Assembly: GCA_029777335.1 (NCBI GenBank)
Contig: JAKOSN010000172.1
Location: 1 to 64,000, forward strand
Direction: 5' to 3'
Length of the DNA: 64,000 nt
Source of the DNA: Planctomycetota bacterium
Lineage (GTDB): Bacteria > Planctomycetota > Planctomycetia > Gemmatales > Gemmataceae
A program made the position numbers and the translations under genes. Shown in pieces: positions 35,316-43,371 of the stretch. Position 1 is the stretch's first letter; every line of letters starts with the position of its first letter. Under the pieces are notes generated by a model, which worked only from the letters and a program-made list of their open reading frames with translations, was not told the origin of the DNA and ran no database searches.

Positions 35316-36560
35316 ATGATTGCATTCCTGCGACGACGTGAGTTCTCCCGGCTCCTCTCCCTCGCTGGCATCTTGCTGATGACCGCGACCGCCAGCGCAT
35401 GCCCATTTTGCAGCATGCAAGGTCAAACTTTGACCCAGGAACTCGGCCAGGCCAGCATGGTCCTCGTCGGCCGACTCACCAATGCCCAGCCGAGCAAGAA
35501 TGGCTCCGATCTTGGCGATGGCACCACGGATCTGATTGTTACCGAGGTGATCAAGTCCAATCCCATCCTGGCCAAGTTCAAGGGCCAACCAGTCTCGCTG
35601 GCGCGTTACGTCCCGGTTCTGGAGAAGGATAGCAAGACCCAGTATCTGATCTTTTGCGATGTGTACAAGGAGAAGATCGATCCGTACCGGGGGATGCCCA
35701 TCCCGGAGAAGAGCGACATTGTCAAGTATCTCCAGGGAGCGCTGAAGCTGAAGGATGCCAAGGTCGGGGAGAAACTCCGTTTCTTCTTCGATTACCTGGA
35801 CAATCCCGATACCGAGATTGCCAACGACGCCTACAAGGAATTTGGCAACGCCGATTACAAGGAATATAGCGAGATGGCCCGGAGTCTGCCCGACGAGAAG
35901 GTATCTGCCTGGCTCGATCTCGACAAATCGAAAACCCCTGCCTTTCGAGTGGGGTTGTACGGCTCGCTCCTGGGGCATTGCAGCAAAAACCCGAGCAAGC
36001 ATGCCAAGCAACTGCGAGCAATGATCGAGGATTCGGAGAAGCGAAACCTGAGTGGCATCGATGGGGTGATGGCGGGATACGTCATGCTGGAACCCCGCGG
36101 TGGCTGGGAATTCATCCTGGGAATCATCAAGAATCCCGATGAACCCTTTTCTCTCCGGTATGCTGCCCTGCGCGCAGTTCGCTTCTTCATGGATCTCCGC
36201 CCTGACGTGGTGGAAAAGAAGCAGCTGCTGGTGGCGATGGGACATTTTCTGCAACAACAGGATGTCGCCGATCTGGCCATCGAGGATCTGCGGAAGTGGA
36301 AGTGCTGGGACATGACCGATCAGATCCTGGCGCTACGCAAGAAGGAATCGCACGATGTGGGAATCATTCGCCGCGCAATCCTTCGCTTTGCTCTCTCCGA
36401 TCCCAACCCCGCAGCCAAGAAATACGTCGCCGAACAGCGCAAGGCCGATGCAGAACTGGTCAACGAGACCGAGGAGTGGCTCAAGTACGAGCAGACAGCG
36501 CCAGCACCTGCCAAGCCAGAGAAGAAGACCGGTATCCAAACCGGAAAGCCATCCCGGTAA
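35316..36560 (+). CDS. Exported HEAT-like repeat protein with mature N-terminal CxxC (copy 1)
   Basis: It is 414 residues from ATG 35316 with GGAG at 9 bases (ATG 35301 is an alternative). A basic N-region and hydrophobic core end at ASA before CPFC, so the mature protein begins with CxxC. An OB-like beta-rich segment follows, with LIFCDVYKEKIDPYRGMP. Helical HEAT-like repeats then run from about 190 to 390 (VADLAIEDLRKWKCWDMTD). A Pro/Lys-rich tail closes it. Its neighbour downstream is a clear paralogue. The family is typical of planctomycetes as far as I know and has no assigned function. The CxxC could be redox or metal-binding. Confidence 0.75.
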   Translation: MIAFLRRREFSRLLSLAGILLMTATASACPFCSMQGQTLTQELGQASMVLVGRLTNAQPSKNGSDLGDGTTDLIVTEVIKSNPILAKFKGQPVSLARYVPVLEKDSKTQYLIFCDVYKEKIDPYRGMPIPEKSDIVKYLQGALKLKDAKVGEKLRFFFDYLDNPDTEIANDAYKEFGNADYKEYSEMARSLPDEKVSAWLDLDKSKTPAFRVGLYGSLLGHCSKNPSKHAKQLRAMIEDSEKRNLSGIDGVMAGYVMLEPRGGWEFILGIIKNPDEPFSLRYAALRAVRFFMDLRPDVVEKKQLLVAMGHFLQQQDVADLAIEDLRKWKCWDMTDQILALRKKESHDVGIIRRAILRFALSDPNPAAKKYVAEQRKADAELVNETEEWLKYEQTAPAPAKPEKKTGIQTGKPSR

Positions 36561-36697
36561 CGAGTGAAGCCGGTCCCAGCGCCCCGGTGGACTGTGGCCG
36601 CGACCAACGGGAGGGTGCCGACGCGCCCTCCCAGGATCCTCTCCTGTGCCAGCGATCCAGGGAAGGGATCAGGTTCACGCTGAGAAGGAATCGATCG

Positions 36698-37861
36698 ATG
36701 ATGTGGAAACGGACTCTCCTTGCCCTCCTCCTGGCCGTCCTCCCCTCCCCTGCCCTTGCCTGTAGCCTCTGCGCGAACATCCGCCAGACCCCAACCTTTC
36801 GCCAGGAAGCACGGAGCAAAACGGCGCGCCTGGTACTTCTTGGCACTCTGTCGGATCCCAGGCTGAAGGGAAGTACCCCTGGTGCAGGGGTAACGACCTT
36901 TCACGTGACCGCCGCGCTCAAGGTCGATCCCACCCTGGAGGCAAAGCACCGAAAAAAGGCCGGGGACGCAATCGAACTCCCCCTCTATGTCCCGGTGCCC
37001 GATCCGAAAAAGCCGCCGCGCCTGCTGATCTTCTGCGATGTCTTTCAGGACCGCTACGATCCCTATCGCGGGGTTCCTGTGAACTCCGAGCAGGCGGCCG
37101 ACTACATGAAGGGAGCCCTGGCCCTCGATCCGGGTGATGTCACCACTTCTCTCCTCTTCTTCTTCCGCTACCTGGAGAACGCGGACCGGGAGATTGCACA
37201 GGATGCCTTCATGGAGTTCGCCAAGGCCACCGATGCCGAGATTGGCAAACTCACGGGAAAACTTGATGCTTCGCGCTTGCGGAAATGGCTCAAGGATGAA
37301 AGCACCCGCCCCGAACGCCTTGGGCTGTACTCCTATTTGCTCAGCGCGTCCGGAGATCAAGAGGATGCCAACCTTCTCAAGGCGATGCTCGATCGACCCA
37401 CGGAGCGAACCAGCAATGCCTACGATGGCATTCTTGGCGGCTACATTCACCTGCGCCCCAAGGAGGGCTGGCAGCTGGCGATCAGTCTGCTCGCCAATGG
37501 GAAAGTCGATGTCTCCTTGCGCCTGTCGATCGTTCGAACCCTTCGCTTCTATCACGCGCTAAACAACAAGGCTCACCAGGAACCGATCGTCAAAGCACTG
37601 GAAACGATCCTGGCCCAGGGGGAACTCGCGGACCTGGCGATCGAGGATCTCCGGCGCTGGCAAATGTGGGAGCAAACCCGGGCGGTCCTTGGTTTGTGGA
37701 GTCGGAAAGGACTCGACGCCCCGGTCATGAAGCGGGCCATCCTGCGCTATGCGCTCAGTTCTCCGCGTCCGGAAGCCAGGCAGTTTGTCGCTCAACAGCG
37801 CAAGGTGGATCCGGACCTGGTCAGCGAGGTCGAGGATGGGCTGAAGTTTGAAAAACCATAA
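36698..37861 (+). CDS. Exported HEAT-like repeat protein with mature N-terminal CxxC (copy 2)
   Basis: It is 387 residues; ATG 36698 follows AAGGA at 7 bases, while the upstream frame is a shadow of copy 1. The signal peptide ends PALA before CSLC. It shares with copy 1 the LIFCDVFQDRYDPYRGVP segment, the repeat LADLAIEDLRRWQMWEQTR, and the ending FVAQQRKVDPDLVSEVEDGLK. The tandem duplicates have diverged substantially, so the duplication is not recent. The role is unknown, probably periplasmic. A perfect hairpin follows. Confidence 0.75.
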   Translation: MMWKRTLLALLLAVLPSPALACSLCANIRQTPTFRQEARSKTARLVLLGTLSDPRLKGSTPGAGVTTFHVTAALKVDPTLEAKHRKKAGDAIELPLYVPVPDPKKPPRLLIFCDVFQDRYDPYRGVPVNSEQAADYMKGALALDPGDVTTSLLFFFRYLENADREIAQDAFMEFAKATDAEIGKLTGKLDASRLRKWLKDESTRPERLGLYSYLLSASGDQEDANLLKAMLDRPTERTSNAYDGILGGYIHLRPKEGWQLAISLLANGKVDVSLRLSIVRTLRFYHALNNKAHQEPIVKALETILAQGELADLAIEDLRRWQMWEQTRAVLGLWSRKGLDAPVMKRAILRYALSSPRPEARQFVAQQRKVDPDLVSEVEDGLKFEKP

Positions 37862-37875
37862 ATGGCGGGAAAACT

Positions 37876-37907
37876 CCAGGCGCGGAGCAAACGCGATCCG
37901 CGCCTGG
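37876..37907. terminator. Hairpin between convergent genes
   Basis: CCAGGCGCGGA (37876-37886) and TCCGCGCCTGG (37897-37907) form a perfect 11-bp stem with a 10-nt loop, between the stops at 37861 and 37931. Confidence 0.7.
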
Positions 37908-37930
37908 CTGAACGCTGGCGTTCGGTCCGA

Positions 37931-38824
37931 TTACTTCGCGGGAATTGTCTTCAGATCCTTGACCAGAATCGCCCAGATATCCATCTTCCCTTTTCCACCC
38001 GGTCGATCCGAGGCCCAGTAGAGCCCACTTCCATCTCGGGTCAGACAGGGAGAGCAGTCTCCCGTCGGGCCGTCGGGGCTGTTCACGTTCAGTGGTTCGG
38101 GTTTCGACCAGCTCTTGCCATCGAAGGTGCTCTGAAACAGACCCCAGCGATCTTTCTCCACTGGCCCCTGAAGGAACATCTTCTTCCCATCCGGGGTGAT
38201 CGTGACGCGATGGAAATTCGGTGGCAGTTCCTTGATGAGGGTCGGTTCCCCGAATCCGCCTCCCCCGCTGGTTCCCATTCGGGTCGTGACCATCACGCGC
38301 CACCCCTCCTCCGTTTTGCGACTGAAGTAGAGCTTGCGCCCATCGGCGGACAGCCAGGGGTGCATTTCATCGGCCTTGCTGCAGATGGTGTTGATCGGGG
38401 TTGGCGAGGAGAAGACGCTTGTCGGTCCCTGCCGCACTGCGACATAGATGTCGAAGTTATTCGTTTCCTTGTCCTTCCTGGTCGCGTAGTAGAGGTAGTG
38501 TGGAAAACGCCCCCCTGTGACAAAGACACTGCGATCGTCCGCCTTGGTTTGCACGTAGTCCTCGGGAATCTTCCCGGGTGCCCAGGAACGCACGCGCTGC
38601 GACACCACAATGTCATACTTCCCCTTGGCATTACTGGAGAAATAAAGCTGTCTGCTATCGGCAGTGATGTGCGGATCGACCTCATCGTGCTCGGAATTGC
38701 AGGTCAGGTTCAAGGGAGCGGGTGCCTTGGGGTCGGCGGCTCGACAATCCCTTTCCGAGGGAACGAAAAGAATGAAGACCCCAAGCATCAGGATCGACCC
38801 AGTGATCGAAGTGCTCTTCACCAT
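37931..38824 (-). CDS. Exported TolB/PD40-like beta-propeller protein
   Basis: It is 297 residues from ATG 38824, with GGAGG upstream. After the signal peptide (about 1-30) there are repeated PD40-type blades: DPHITADSRQLYFSSNAKGKYDI, HPWLSADGRKLYFSRKTEEGW, RVTITPDGKKMFLQG, SPCLTRDGSGLYWASDRPGG. These WD40-like propellers bind proteins or glycans in the periplasm. It lies 122 bp downstream of the squalene-cyclase-like gene on the same strand. There are no catalytic residues to name. Confidence 0.82.
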   Translation of the reverse strand: MVKSTSITGSILMLGVFILFVPSERDCRAADPKAPAPLNLTCNSEHDEVDPHITADSRQLYFSSNAKGKYDIVVSQRVRSWAPGKIPEDYVQTKADDRSVFVTGGRFPHYLYYATRKDKETNNFDIYVAVRQGPTSVFSSPTPINTICSKADEMHPWLSADGRKLYFSRKTEEGWRVMVTTRMGTSGGGGFGEPTLIKELPPNFHRVTITPDGKKMFLQGPVEKDRWGLFQSTFDGKSWSKPEPLNVNSPDGPTGDCSPCLTRDGSGLYWASDRPGGKGKMDIWAILVKDLKTIPAK

Positions 38825-38946
38825 AAACAGGAATCCTCCTCTGGGTGGAGTAACCAGGAGACAGGGGCAGGTAGCTCGGCGAGGAACAGAAAACCGCACT
38901 CGATCCTAGCACACGAGTGAACTCGGATCGAATCGGGAACACCTTC

Positions 38947-39972
38947 TCAGCGAACAGAGCGGGTTTCCAGCAACGCCAGCACGGCCCACCCGGTAGCGGC
39001 GAAGGAAATAAACTGAGACTTTCCGCCAGGATCGCCATTGTCAAAGAACACCTGCACGGGTCGACTTCGGGTTTCCACCAGCCAGGCTCCATCAGGTCTC
39101 TGCGTTTTCACCAGGTAGGCAACGCCTTTGCGGTAGACCGCGTCGGTCGGCTTCATCCCCGCTTCGCGGAGTGCGAGCAGCACAATACCGGTGGCGTAGG
39201 CGTCCCCAGGTTTCCCCGGCAATTGCGCCCAGCTGCCATCCTCGTGCTGCTCCTTGACCAGGGTCGCCCTGGCTTTCTCGATCTCGCTGGCAGCCGCCTC
39301 CAGCGTCACAAGGGCTCGTAGCGCAAAGGCACGATCCTCGGTATCCTTCGGTTGGGCGGACTGAAGCCATTCCTTTGCCCTGGTGGTGGCGTTCTTGATC
39401 CGTGCAAGTCGCTCCGCGTCCTTCCCTCCGTAGTGCTGGAAGGCAAGCAAGGCCAGAGCAGCGTTGGTGAAGGGACTCCCCTCGCTGGGAGGGCGGCGGG
39501 CAAGGGCTGGCCAGGAACCATCAGAGCGCTGGCGCACCAGCAGATAATCGACAAGGGCGGCGGTCACCTCATCCGGGGGATACTCGGTCCCAGCCAGGGC
39601 AAAGAGGGCATACGCTGCCATGGTGTTGCCCCCTTCGACGCGATTGCCCTTGCGCACTGCTGCCAGTTTTGGGGCGAAGGTGTTGACACTGAAAGCGCGC
39701 TGTTCCTCCAGGCGTTTGCCGTCGATGGCAAATCCTCGTTTTTGGGCGGCAGTCAGGGCACGGAGGGTAAGGGCCTGGTGATGGCAGCTGAAACACTTGC
39801 GGTTTTTCACATAGTTGCCCGAACCCTCTTCCAGCCGACGGAGCCCCTTTTCGAGGGCGCCCTGGATGGGATCGGGCTCTGCTCCCCTCCCCTGCCCGAC
39901 CGCGCCAAGCGCAAGTCCCAAGGCGAGTAGAACCCCTAACCTACACCAGGAAGTCTGGTCTCTGGCTTTCAT
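38947..39972 (-). CDS. Exported squalene-cyclase-like alpha/alpha toroid protein with CxxCH
   Basis: It is 341 residues; ATG 39972 follows AGGAGAG. The signal peptide spans 1-31. Soon after comes KCFSCHHQAL (C60, C63, H64), matching a c-type heme attachment site. Prenyltransferase/squalene-oxidase-type repeats follow (RQRSDGSWPAL, KEQHEDGSWAQLPG, KTQRPDGAWLVE), forming an alpha/alpha barrel. The DxDD motif of true squalene-hopene cyclases is absent, so cyclase activity is unlikely. It may be a haem-bearing or surface protein of the planctomycete type. Confidence 0.82.
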   Translation of the reverse strand: MKARDQTSWCRLGVLLALGLALGAVGQGRGAEPDPIQGALEKGLRRLEEGSGNYVKNRKCFSCHHQALTLRALTAAQKRGFAIDGKRLEEQRAFSVNTFAPKLAAVRKGNRVEGGNTMAAYALFALAGTEYPPDEVTAALVDYLLVRQRSDGSWPALARRPPSEGSPFTNAALALLAFQHYGGKDAERLARIKNATTRAKEWLQSAQPKDTEDRAFALRALVTLEAAASEIEKARATLVKEQHEDGSWAQLPGKPGDAYATGIVLLALREAGMKPTDAVYRKGVAYLVKTQRPDGAWLVETRSRPVQVFFDNGDPGGKSQFISFAATGWAVLALLETRSVR

Positions 39973-39999
39973 GGGACGATCTCTCCTGGCACCCTGGGG

Positions 40000-40899
40000 T
40001 CAGCCAAAAAGCCCACACAATTGCAGATGTTGTTCCAGGTCAAGCGTCTCCGCGCGGCTGCTCCCCTCGATCCCCAGCGTCTCGAGCAGAGTATCAATCT
40101 CTGCCTTGCTGCGCTGATTACCCGGAAGTCCCACGAGTGCACCGCGCAGATTCTTGCGTCGATGCGTGTACAGGTCGCGCAGGAAATGGCGGAACCGGAG
40201 CACATCGCCCACATGCGCGCGTTTCGCGGTTCGCGGAAAGAGTCGCACAATCGCCGATACCACTTGCGGCCGCGGCCAGAAAACTGCCGGAGGCAATCGG
40301 CGTAGAATCTCCACAAAGGCCAGACTCTGGACCAGAACCGCCAGTGCTCCATAGTCCCTGGTCCCCGGACTGGCGACCAGTCGTTCCGCGATTTCCCACT
40401 GGACGGTGACGACCATCCGCTCAATCGGTAACTCGGAGAGCAACAAATTCGAGATGACCGGGGTGGCAACCGCATAGGGAAGATTCGCCACCAGCTTGAC
40501 TCGCGCGCAGCCATGTTTCTCCTGCATTGCGCGGAGTGTTTCAAAGATGTCGGGATGAAGCTCGTTCTTGTTTTTCAGCACATCGTGCTGCAGCAGCGCG
40601 ACATGGGGCTGATGGCCGACCACCTCCTTCGTCAGCTGCGCAAAGGCTGAATCGACCTCCACACTCACCACCGCCCCGGCCTGCTCCGCCAGGCGAGTGG
40701 TGAGGGTTCCACTTCCACTCCCCACCTCCAGCACCAGATCTTCGCGGGTTAACTCCGCCTCGCGCGCAATAAAGTCGAGCAGGTTGAGATCGACCAGGAA
40801 ATTCTGGCCGAGTTTGTTCTTTGGCTTGATCCCGCGCTCTTCAAGGAGATTGCGGAGATAGGAGAGCGTTTGTCGAGGGAACGATTCAGAGTCAGTCAT
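40000..40899 (-). CDS. ksgA: 16S rRNA (adenine(1518/1519)-N6) dimethyltransferase
   Basis: It is 299 residues from ATG 40899, one base after the ribE stop. SAM-dependent dimethylation of the two adjacent adenosines in the 3' hairpin of 16S rRNA is a late 30S assembly step. Motifs: KNKLGQNFLVD, EVGSGSGTLT, VEVDSAF, and the catalytic NLPYAVATP. The C-terminal helical domain is complete. Tight coupling with ribE suggests one mRNA. Confidence 0.95.
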   Translation of the reverse strand: MTDSESFPRQTLSYLRNLLEERGIKPKNKLGQNFLVDLNLLDFIAREAELTREDLVLEVGSGSGTLTTRLAEQAGAVVSVEVDSAFAQLTKEVVGHQPHVALLQHDVLKNKNELHPDIFETLRAMQEKHGCARVKLVANLPYAVATPVISNLLLSELPIERMVVTVQWEIAERLVASPGTRDYGALAVLVQSLAFVEILRRLPPAVFWPRPQVVSAIVRLFPRTAKRAHVGDVLRFRHFLRDLYTHRRKNLRGALVGLPGNQRSKAEIDTLLETLGIEGSSRAETLDLEQHLQLCGLFG

Positions 40900-40900
40900 C

Positions 40901-41533
40901 TCAGGAGAGCAATCCCGCACGCTTGAGGGTGTCATGGGTCAGGCCGCCACCACGGAGGCACTTCCACACGTACTTGGCCAGCAAATCTGTCTCCAGATTA
41001 ACAGCCGCACCGACTTTCTTGAAGCCCAGCGTGGTCAGCGCCAGCGTGTGCGGGATCAACGCCACCGAAAACGCCTCGCTGGTTACCTCCACCAGCGTCA
41101 GCGAAATCCCATCCACCGTGATCGATCCCTTGGGCACCATCTGCTCGACAAGCGCTGGCGACGCGGAGAACCAGAGCACCTCCCATTCGCCTTCGCGTCG
41201 CCGTTCGCGAATCGTCCCGACTCCGTCGACGTGCCCCTGGACCAGATGTCCACCCAGTCGATCACCCATGCGCAGCGCGCGTTCGAGGTTGACGCGCTCA
41301 CCGGGTCGAAGTTCCCCCAGGTTGGTTTTGTGCAGGGTTTCCGGGCCGGCCTGAAAGGCGAGTGTCTCACCCTGAATGTCCACCACGGTCAGACACGCGC
41401 CATTGATCGCCACGCTATCCCCAATGGAGGTTCCCTCCAGGAGCGAGGGAGCCGCAACGGTCAGACGCCGCCCCGCTCCCTCGGCCTGAATGCGCTGGAT
41501 CACCCCCATCGTCTCGACCAGCCCAGTGAACAT
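40901..41533 (-). CDS. ribE: Riboflavin synthase alpha chain
   Basis: It is 210 residues, normal length. It dismutates two 6,7-dimethyl-8-ribityllumazine to riboflavin. There are two lumazine-binding repeats: MFTGLVETMGVI with INGACLTV in the first; HLVQGHVDGVG with TVDGISLTL in the second. ATG 41533 is the family start. No FMN riboswitch is visible in the 80 bp upstream, and no other rib genes are present. Confidence 0.95.
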   Translation of the reverse strand: MFTGLVETMGVIQRIQAEGAGRRLTVAAPSLLEGTSIGDSVAINGACLTVVDIQGETLAFQAGPETLHKTNLGELRPGERVNLERALRMGDRLGGHLVQGHVDGVGTIRERRREGEWEVLWFSASPALVEQMVPKGSITVDGISLTLVEVTSEAFSVALIPHTLALTTLGFKKVGAAVNLETDLLAKYVWKCLRGGGLTHDTLKRAGLLS

Positions 41534-41613
41534 GCACGCCTCCCTCGATGGTCTCGCACGAGGGTCTGTTATACCGATCTGTTCGCGACCGGGAATGCAT
41601 TCCAGCGAGTCGG

Positions 41614-43128
41614 TTACATGTGACCGTAGCTATTCTCGTTGAGCCGATTGTCCCGAGCCTCCTCCTCGTCCTGCTTTCCCCAGTGGGAACGGGCGGAGTG
41701 CCCACCCCGATGGGCCTCGATCTGTCTCCAGGCCAGGAGTGCGGCAATCGAATCGGCATAGAACATCCCACGCGGAGTCGGACAGATTGCCCTGGGAGTG
41801 ACAGTGAGCAGTCCCTCGTTGGTTAACGCGGAGAAGGCTCCGGGGAAATCATTCAAAGGATCACTCTGAAACAGCTGGGCATAATGGCTGCGGTCGATCC
41901 ACAGACCGGCCAACCGTCGGGTCAGGTAAAAGATGCGGAGGTCGGTCGGACCGTAGGCGAAATAGCGATCACTCACAAACAGTCGATCCTTGACTGCCGC
42001 CACATAGTCGCTCGCAGCATCGGGGTTGAGCGTCTTCAGCCCGGTCCGGAAAGTTGGACTGGCGGCGAAGGAGATGCCCCCTGGCCCAAAGCCGATCATA
42101 TCGTAGCGATCTGGGTGGAAGCTGTACTCCTCGTACACAAACCGACGAGCGCTCGCGCGGAAGGTGGTTCGCTCGAAGTTGGTGAGGGTCGTCTGTTCAA
42201 ACCCGCTGCCCAGCAATTGCTCGCGCAGTGCGAGCCAGTTCTCCGCGGCCTGCGCATTCTCCGGCACCCCGGCCAGCAGGGCAGGATCATGAGACCAGGC
42301 CGTGCCCAGTCCACGGAAGAGGACGAGGTGATACAACCCCAGGTGGTCCAGACCGATGGCGAGAGCGGCATCGAGATCCTGGCGCATCTCGTCCAGCGCT
42401 TGCCCTGGCAGATTGAAGAGGAGATCCCCCGAAATAGTGAACCCGCGTGCGTGGGCCATCTCGACCACCCGGGCAAACGTCTCTCGTGTCCCGAACGCCT
42501 GTCGCCCCATCTGGAGAAGACGGGCGGGATCGAACGTCTGAATCCCCATGCTCAGGCGGAAATGACGGGCGGGCAGTTCCTCTTTCATGATGTCGACCAA
42601 CAATGGTTTGCGGTGGATGAAGTAGGCGGGCACCCCTTCCAGGGTGACCTCGGCACCGGTGAGATCGAACGTGGCGGCCAGCTGCCGGCAGAGTCGACGA
42701 AAGGGTTCCGCCGGAGCGAGATTGGCGGTCCCGCCTCCAAAATACAGCCCGGTGACTTTTCGTCGTTCAAGCGCTGGCTGCATGGAGACCCGATCCACGA
42801 TCTCCTGCCTCACGTGGTCAATTACCTCGGTGGCGCGCTCCCGGTCGTAGCGCTGATGGGGGAAGGTACAAAAGCCACAGCCAGCGATCGCCGGGTTGCA
42901 GAAAGGATGCGGCAGGACGCCAATGAGCAACCCACGCTGACTGGCCCGGTAGTTGATCTCAAGGGGCTCGTCCTCGCCCCGAGGCCGCATCGCTGCGGCC
43001 AACGGATAACCATGCAGCAGTCGATGGCGCTGCGGTTTTTGCATGCGCGCCTGCAGGATCTCGGTATCGTTCCGGAGCGAGGTCTCCCGGGGGGCCTGAA
43101 TGGTCGGGAGGGTAACAAGGGGCAACAT
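41614..43128 (-). CDS. Radical SAM protein (HemN/HemW-like) with atypical cysteine spacing
   Basis: It is 504 residues; ATG 43128 follows GGAGAAG. The core resembles coproporphyrinogen-III-oxidase-type radical SAM proteins: LYFGGGTANL, RLSMGIQTFDPARLLQMGRQ, ISGDLLFNLPGQ, and YDMIGFGPGGISF. The cluster cysteines are C77, C84 and C87 (PFCNPAIAGCGFC), a Cx6Cx2C pattern instead of Cx3Cx2C. A HemN-like C-terminal domain (about 380-470) follows. Whether it acts on haem precursors, or is a haem chaperone or another enzyme, is open. It is divergent from the AAA+ regulator at 43372. Confidence 0.8.
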   Translation of the reverse strand: MLPLVTLPTIQAPRETSLRNDTEILQARMQKPQRHRLLHGYPLAAAMRPRGEDEPLEINYRASQRGLLIGVLPHPFCNPAIAGCGFCTFPHQRYDRERATEVIDHVRQEIVDRVSMQPALERRKVTGLYFGGGTANLAPAEPFRRLCRQLAATFDLTGAEVTLEGVPAYFIHRKPLLVDIMKEELPARHFRLSMGIQTFDPARLLQMGRQAFGTRETFARVVEMAHARGFTISGDLLFNLPGQALDEMRQDLDAALAIGLDHLGLYHLVLFRGLGTAWSHDPALLAGVPENAQAAENWLALREQLLGSGFEQTTLTNFERTTFRASARRFVYEEYSFHPDRYDMIGFGPGGISFAASPTFRTGLKTLNPDAASDYVAAVKDRLFVSDRYFAYGPTDLRIFYLTRRLAGLWIDRSHYAQLFQSDPLNDFPGAFSALTNEGLLTVTPRAICPTPRGMFYADSIAALLAWRQIEAHRGGHSARSHWGKQDEEEARDNRLNENSYGHM

Positions 43129-43214
43129 GGAGCTTCTCCACAGGGGTTAGAGAGCGACTGTGTCGCTTTGTCAAGGCGACCAGCACGAATTGACTCACGA
43201 ACATAAATCACAAA

Positions 43215-43229
43215 GGCAATTCAAATGCC
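43215..43229. promoter_or_regulatory. Imperfect palindrome in AT-rich divergent region
   Basis: GGCAATTCAAATGCC reads GGCAnTTnAAnTGCC on both strands. It lies in the unusually AT-rich 43195-43290 segment between the divergent radical SAM and AAA+ regulator genes, where a regulator could bind. Confidence 0.35.
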
Positions 43230-43371
43230 AATGCAATAATGGTTGTGCAAGATAAATAATTACATTGACTTATGGCATGAGATGGATAATCGATCTTGTT
43301 CCGTTCCATCCTCCCTACCTACATTTCTTGCAGGTGTGTAGACATTTTCTGCATGATGAGGGAGCTATCCC

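Noticed and set aside
36296-36697. Upstream extension of the second HEAT-like gene to 36296
   Set aside because: That part is an out-of-frame shadow of the first copy; ATG 36698 has a ribosome site and signal peptide.
41534-41613. FMN riboswitch upstream of ribE
   Set aside because: Only 80 bp separate it from the neighbour and none of the conserved riboswitch helices are visible.
41884-43206. 440-codon plus-strand frame opposite the radical SAM gene
   Set aside because: The minus strand carries all the radical SAM motifs; the plus frame is His/Gly-rich antisense.
43272-43290. Possible sigma-54 promoter (TGGCATGAGATGG) before the AAA+ regulator
   Set aside because: The -24 half is close, but the -12 half lacks the TTGC core.
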